Of a stretch of DNA of 64,000 nucleotides, positions 63,453 through 64,000 are shown piece after piece; positions within the stretch are counted from its first letter, which is position 1, and every line of letters starts with the position of its first letter. The position numbers and the translations under genes are program-made. Location: assembly GCA_002633025.1 (NCBI GenBank), contig NMRB01000210.1, forward strand, positions 53,475 to 117,474. Direction: 5' to 3'. This DNA is from Notospermus geniculatus (Eukaryota; Nemertea; Pilidiophora; Heteronemertea; Lineidae). The notes beneath the pieces were generated by a model that was given only the letters and a program-made list of their open reading frames with translations, was not told the origin of the DNA and searched no databases.

Positions 63453-64000
63453 TTCCTCATTGCTCTCCTGTTTTAGACAGCTACCACAAGGAAATAATCT
63501 CGTTTTTCATCATGTGTTCCTGTTGAAGTGATGTTCCAAGAACATGCCAATAGTCGTTTTAAAGAACCTGATGGACAAACAAGTTTCTCAAGGTTACTCC
63601 TAATTAGGAAACTATCAGCTAATTACAATGCAATACAACAATAATGGCCGCACCTAATTAGCGAGATGGGATTTAGTTTCCATGCAAGAACTGTAGAATG
63701 CTAGATCTATATCTGATTTTGTAACCGCAGGACACAGCGGCCATTCTTTATATAGACACAGCGTAACCATCATTTGCGGACCTACGGTAAGCAAGACTTA
63801 ACTGGCTATGCCCACAGAACTGTAGGGTCAATATTTTATTATTTGACGATAGAGTGAAGATCCCTGCAATTGCAGTTGACATTTTCTATCATGTGCTGTG
63901 AACTGTGACTGTACAGTGACGAAATGGAAATGCATGTCCACTATCAAATGAGTATTCCGCTAAATGCTGAGCGATCAAGGATGCTTTGCAGAGGTCTGAA
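63453..64000. other. No recognised feature
   Basis: Unremarkable to the end of the window. Confidence 0.45.

Overview
This window looks like gene-poor, repeat-rich chromosomal DNA of a marine invertebrate. Nothing in it resembles a bacterial, phage or organellar genome: there are no long open frames, no operons, and no rRNA or functional tRNA gene. Base composition is moderately AT-rich and CpG is not strongly depleted. There are many tRNA-derived SINEs, one 5S-rRNA-derived SINE family, a dense crop of small inverted-repeat DNA elements, several minisatellites and a short interstitial TTAGGG tract. Frequent TAGGCCTA palindromes, and 5S-derived SINEs of a kind known mainly from deuterostomes, make an echinoderm or other invertebrate deuterostome my best guess. 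That is inference, not proof.

Layout. 0.6-5 kb: several SINE families plus a small TTAA-flanked element. 4.9-5.7 kb: the most gene-like block, with a TATA box, an ATG, coding-like segments carrying in-frame stops, and a poly(A) signal. 6.2 kb: telomere-like repeats. 8-20 kb: weak candidate exons on the + strand (8.1, 8.6, 12.6, 16.2, 18.0 and 19.7 kb), interspersed with foldback elements, a near-perfect 146-bp hairpin (15.2 kb) and a degenerate minisatellite (17.1-17.6 kb). 19.9-24.3 kb: two direct copies of a 1.8-kb segment. The second copy carries a 297-bp TTAA element that the first lacks, so the first preserves the empty site. 24.3-33 kb: SINEs with one or two tRNA heads, foldback elements and 34-bp and 80-bp tandem arrays. 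33.7-44.1 kb: the densest cluster of one foldback family; one copy has its left arm amplified into seven 72-bp repeats. 38.4-39.3 kb: a minisatellite interrupted by a TIR element. 43-47 kb: a SINE with three tRNA heads, a 22-bp minisatellite and a CACGTG-rich hairpin. 49.3-52 kb: a 57-bp array, a 735-bp CpG-rich TTAA element, a foldback, and a 719-bp element with about 126-bp terminal inverted repeats and an exact 9-bp target duplication. 52.8-64 kb: more SINEs, TA- and TIR-type elements, a degenerate 150-175-bp tandem repeat and a polypurine tract.

The unifying theme is non-autonomous transposition. At least five elements sit in TTAA sites with ends beginning AG, and one foldback family appears seven times with arms that still pair within each copy. 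Most longer open frames are by-products of tandem arrays whose period is a multiple of three, or run through SINEs. No protein in the window could be assigned to a known family. Candidate exons are listed with low confidence, because 35-60 open codons after an AG arise often by chance.
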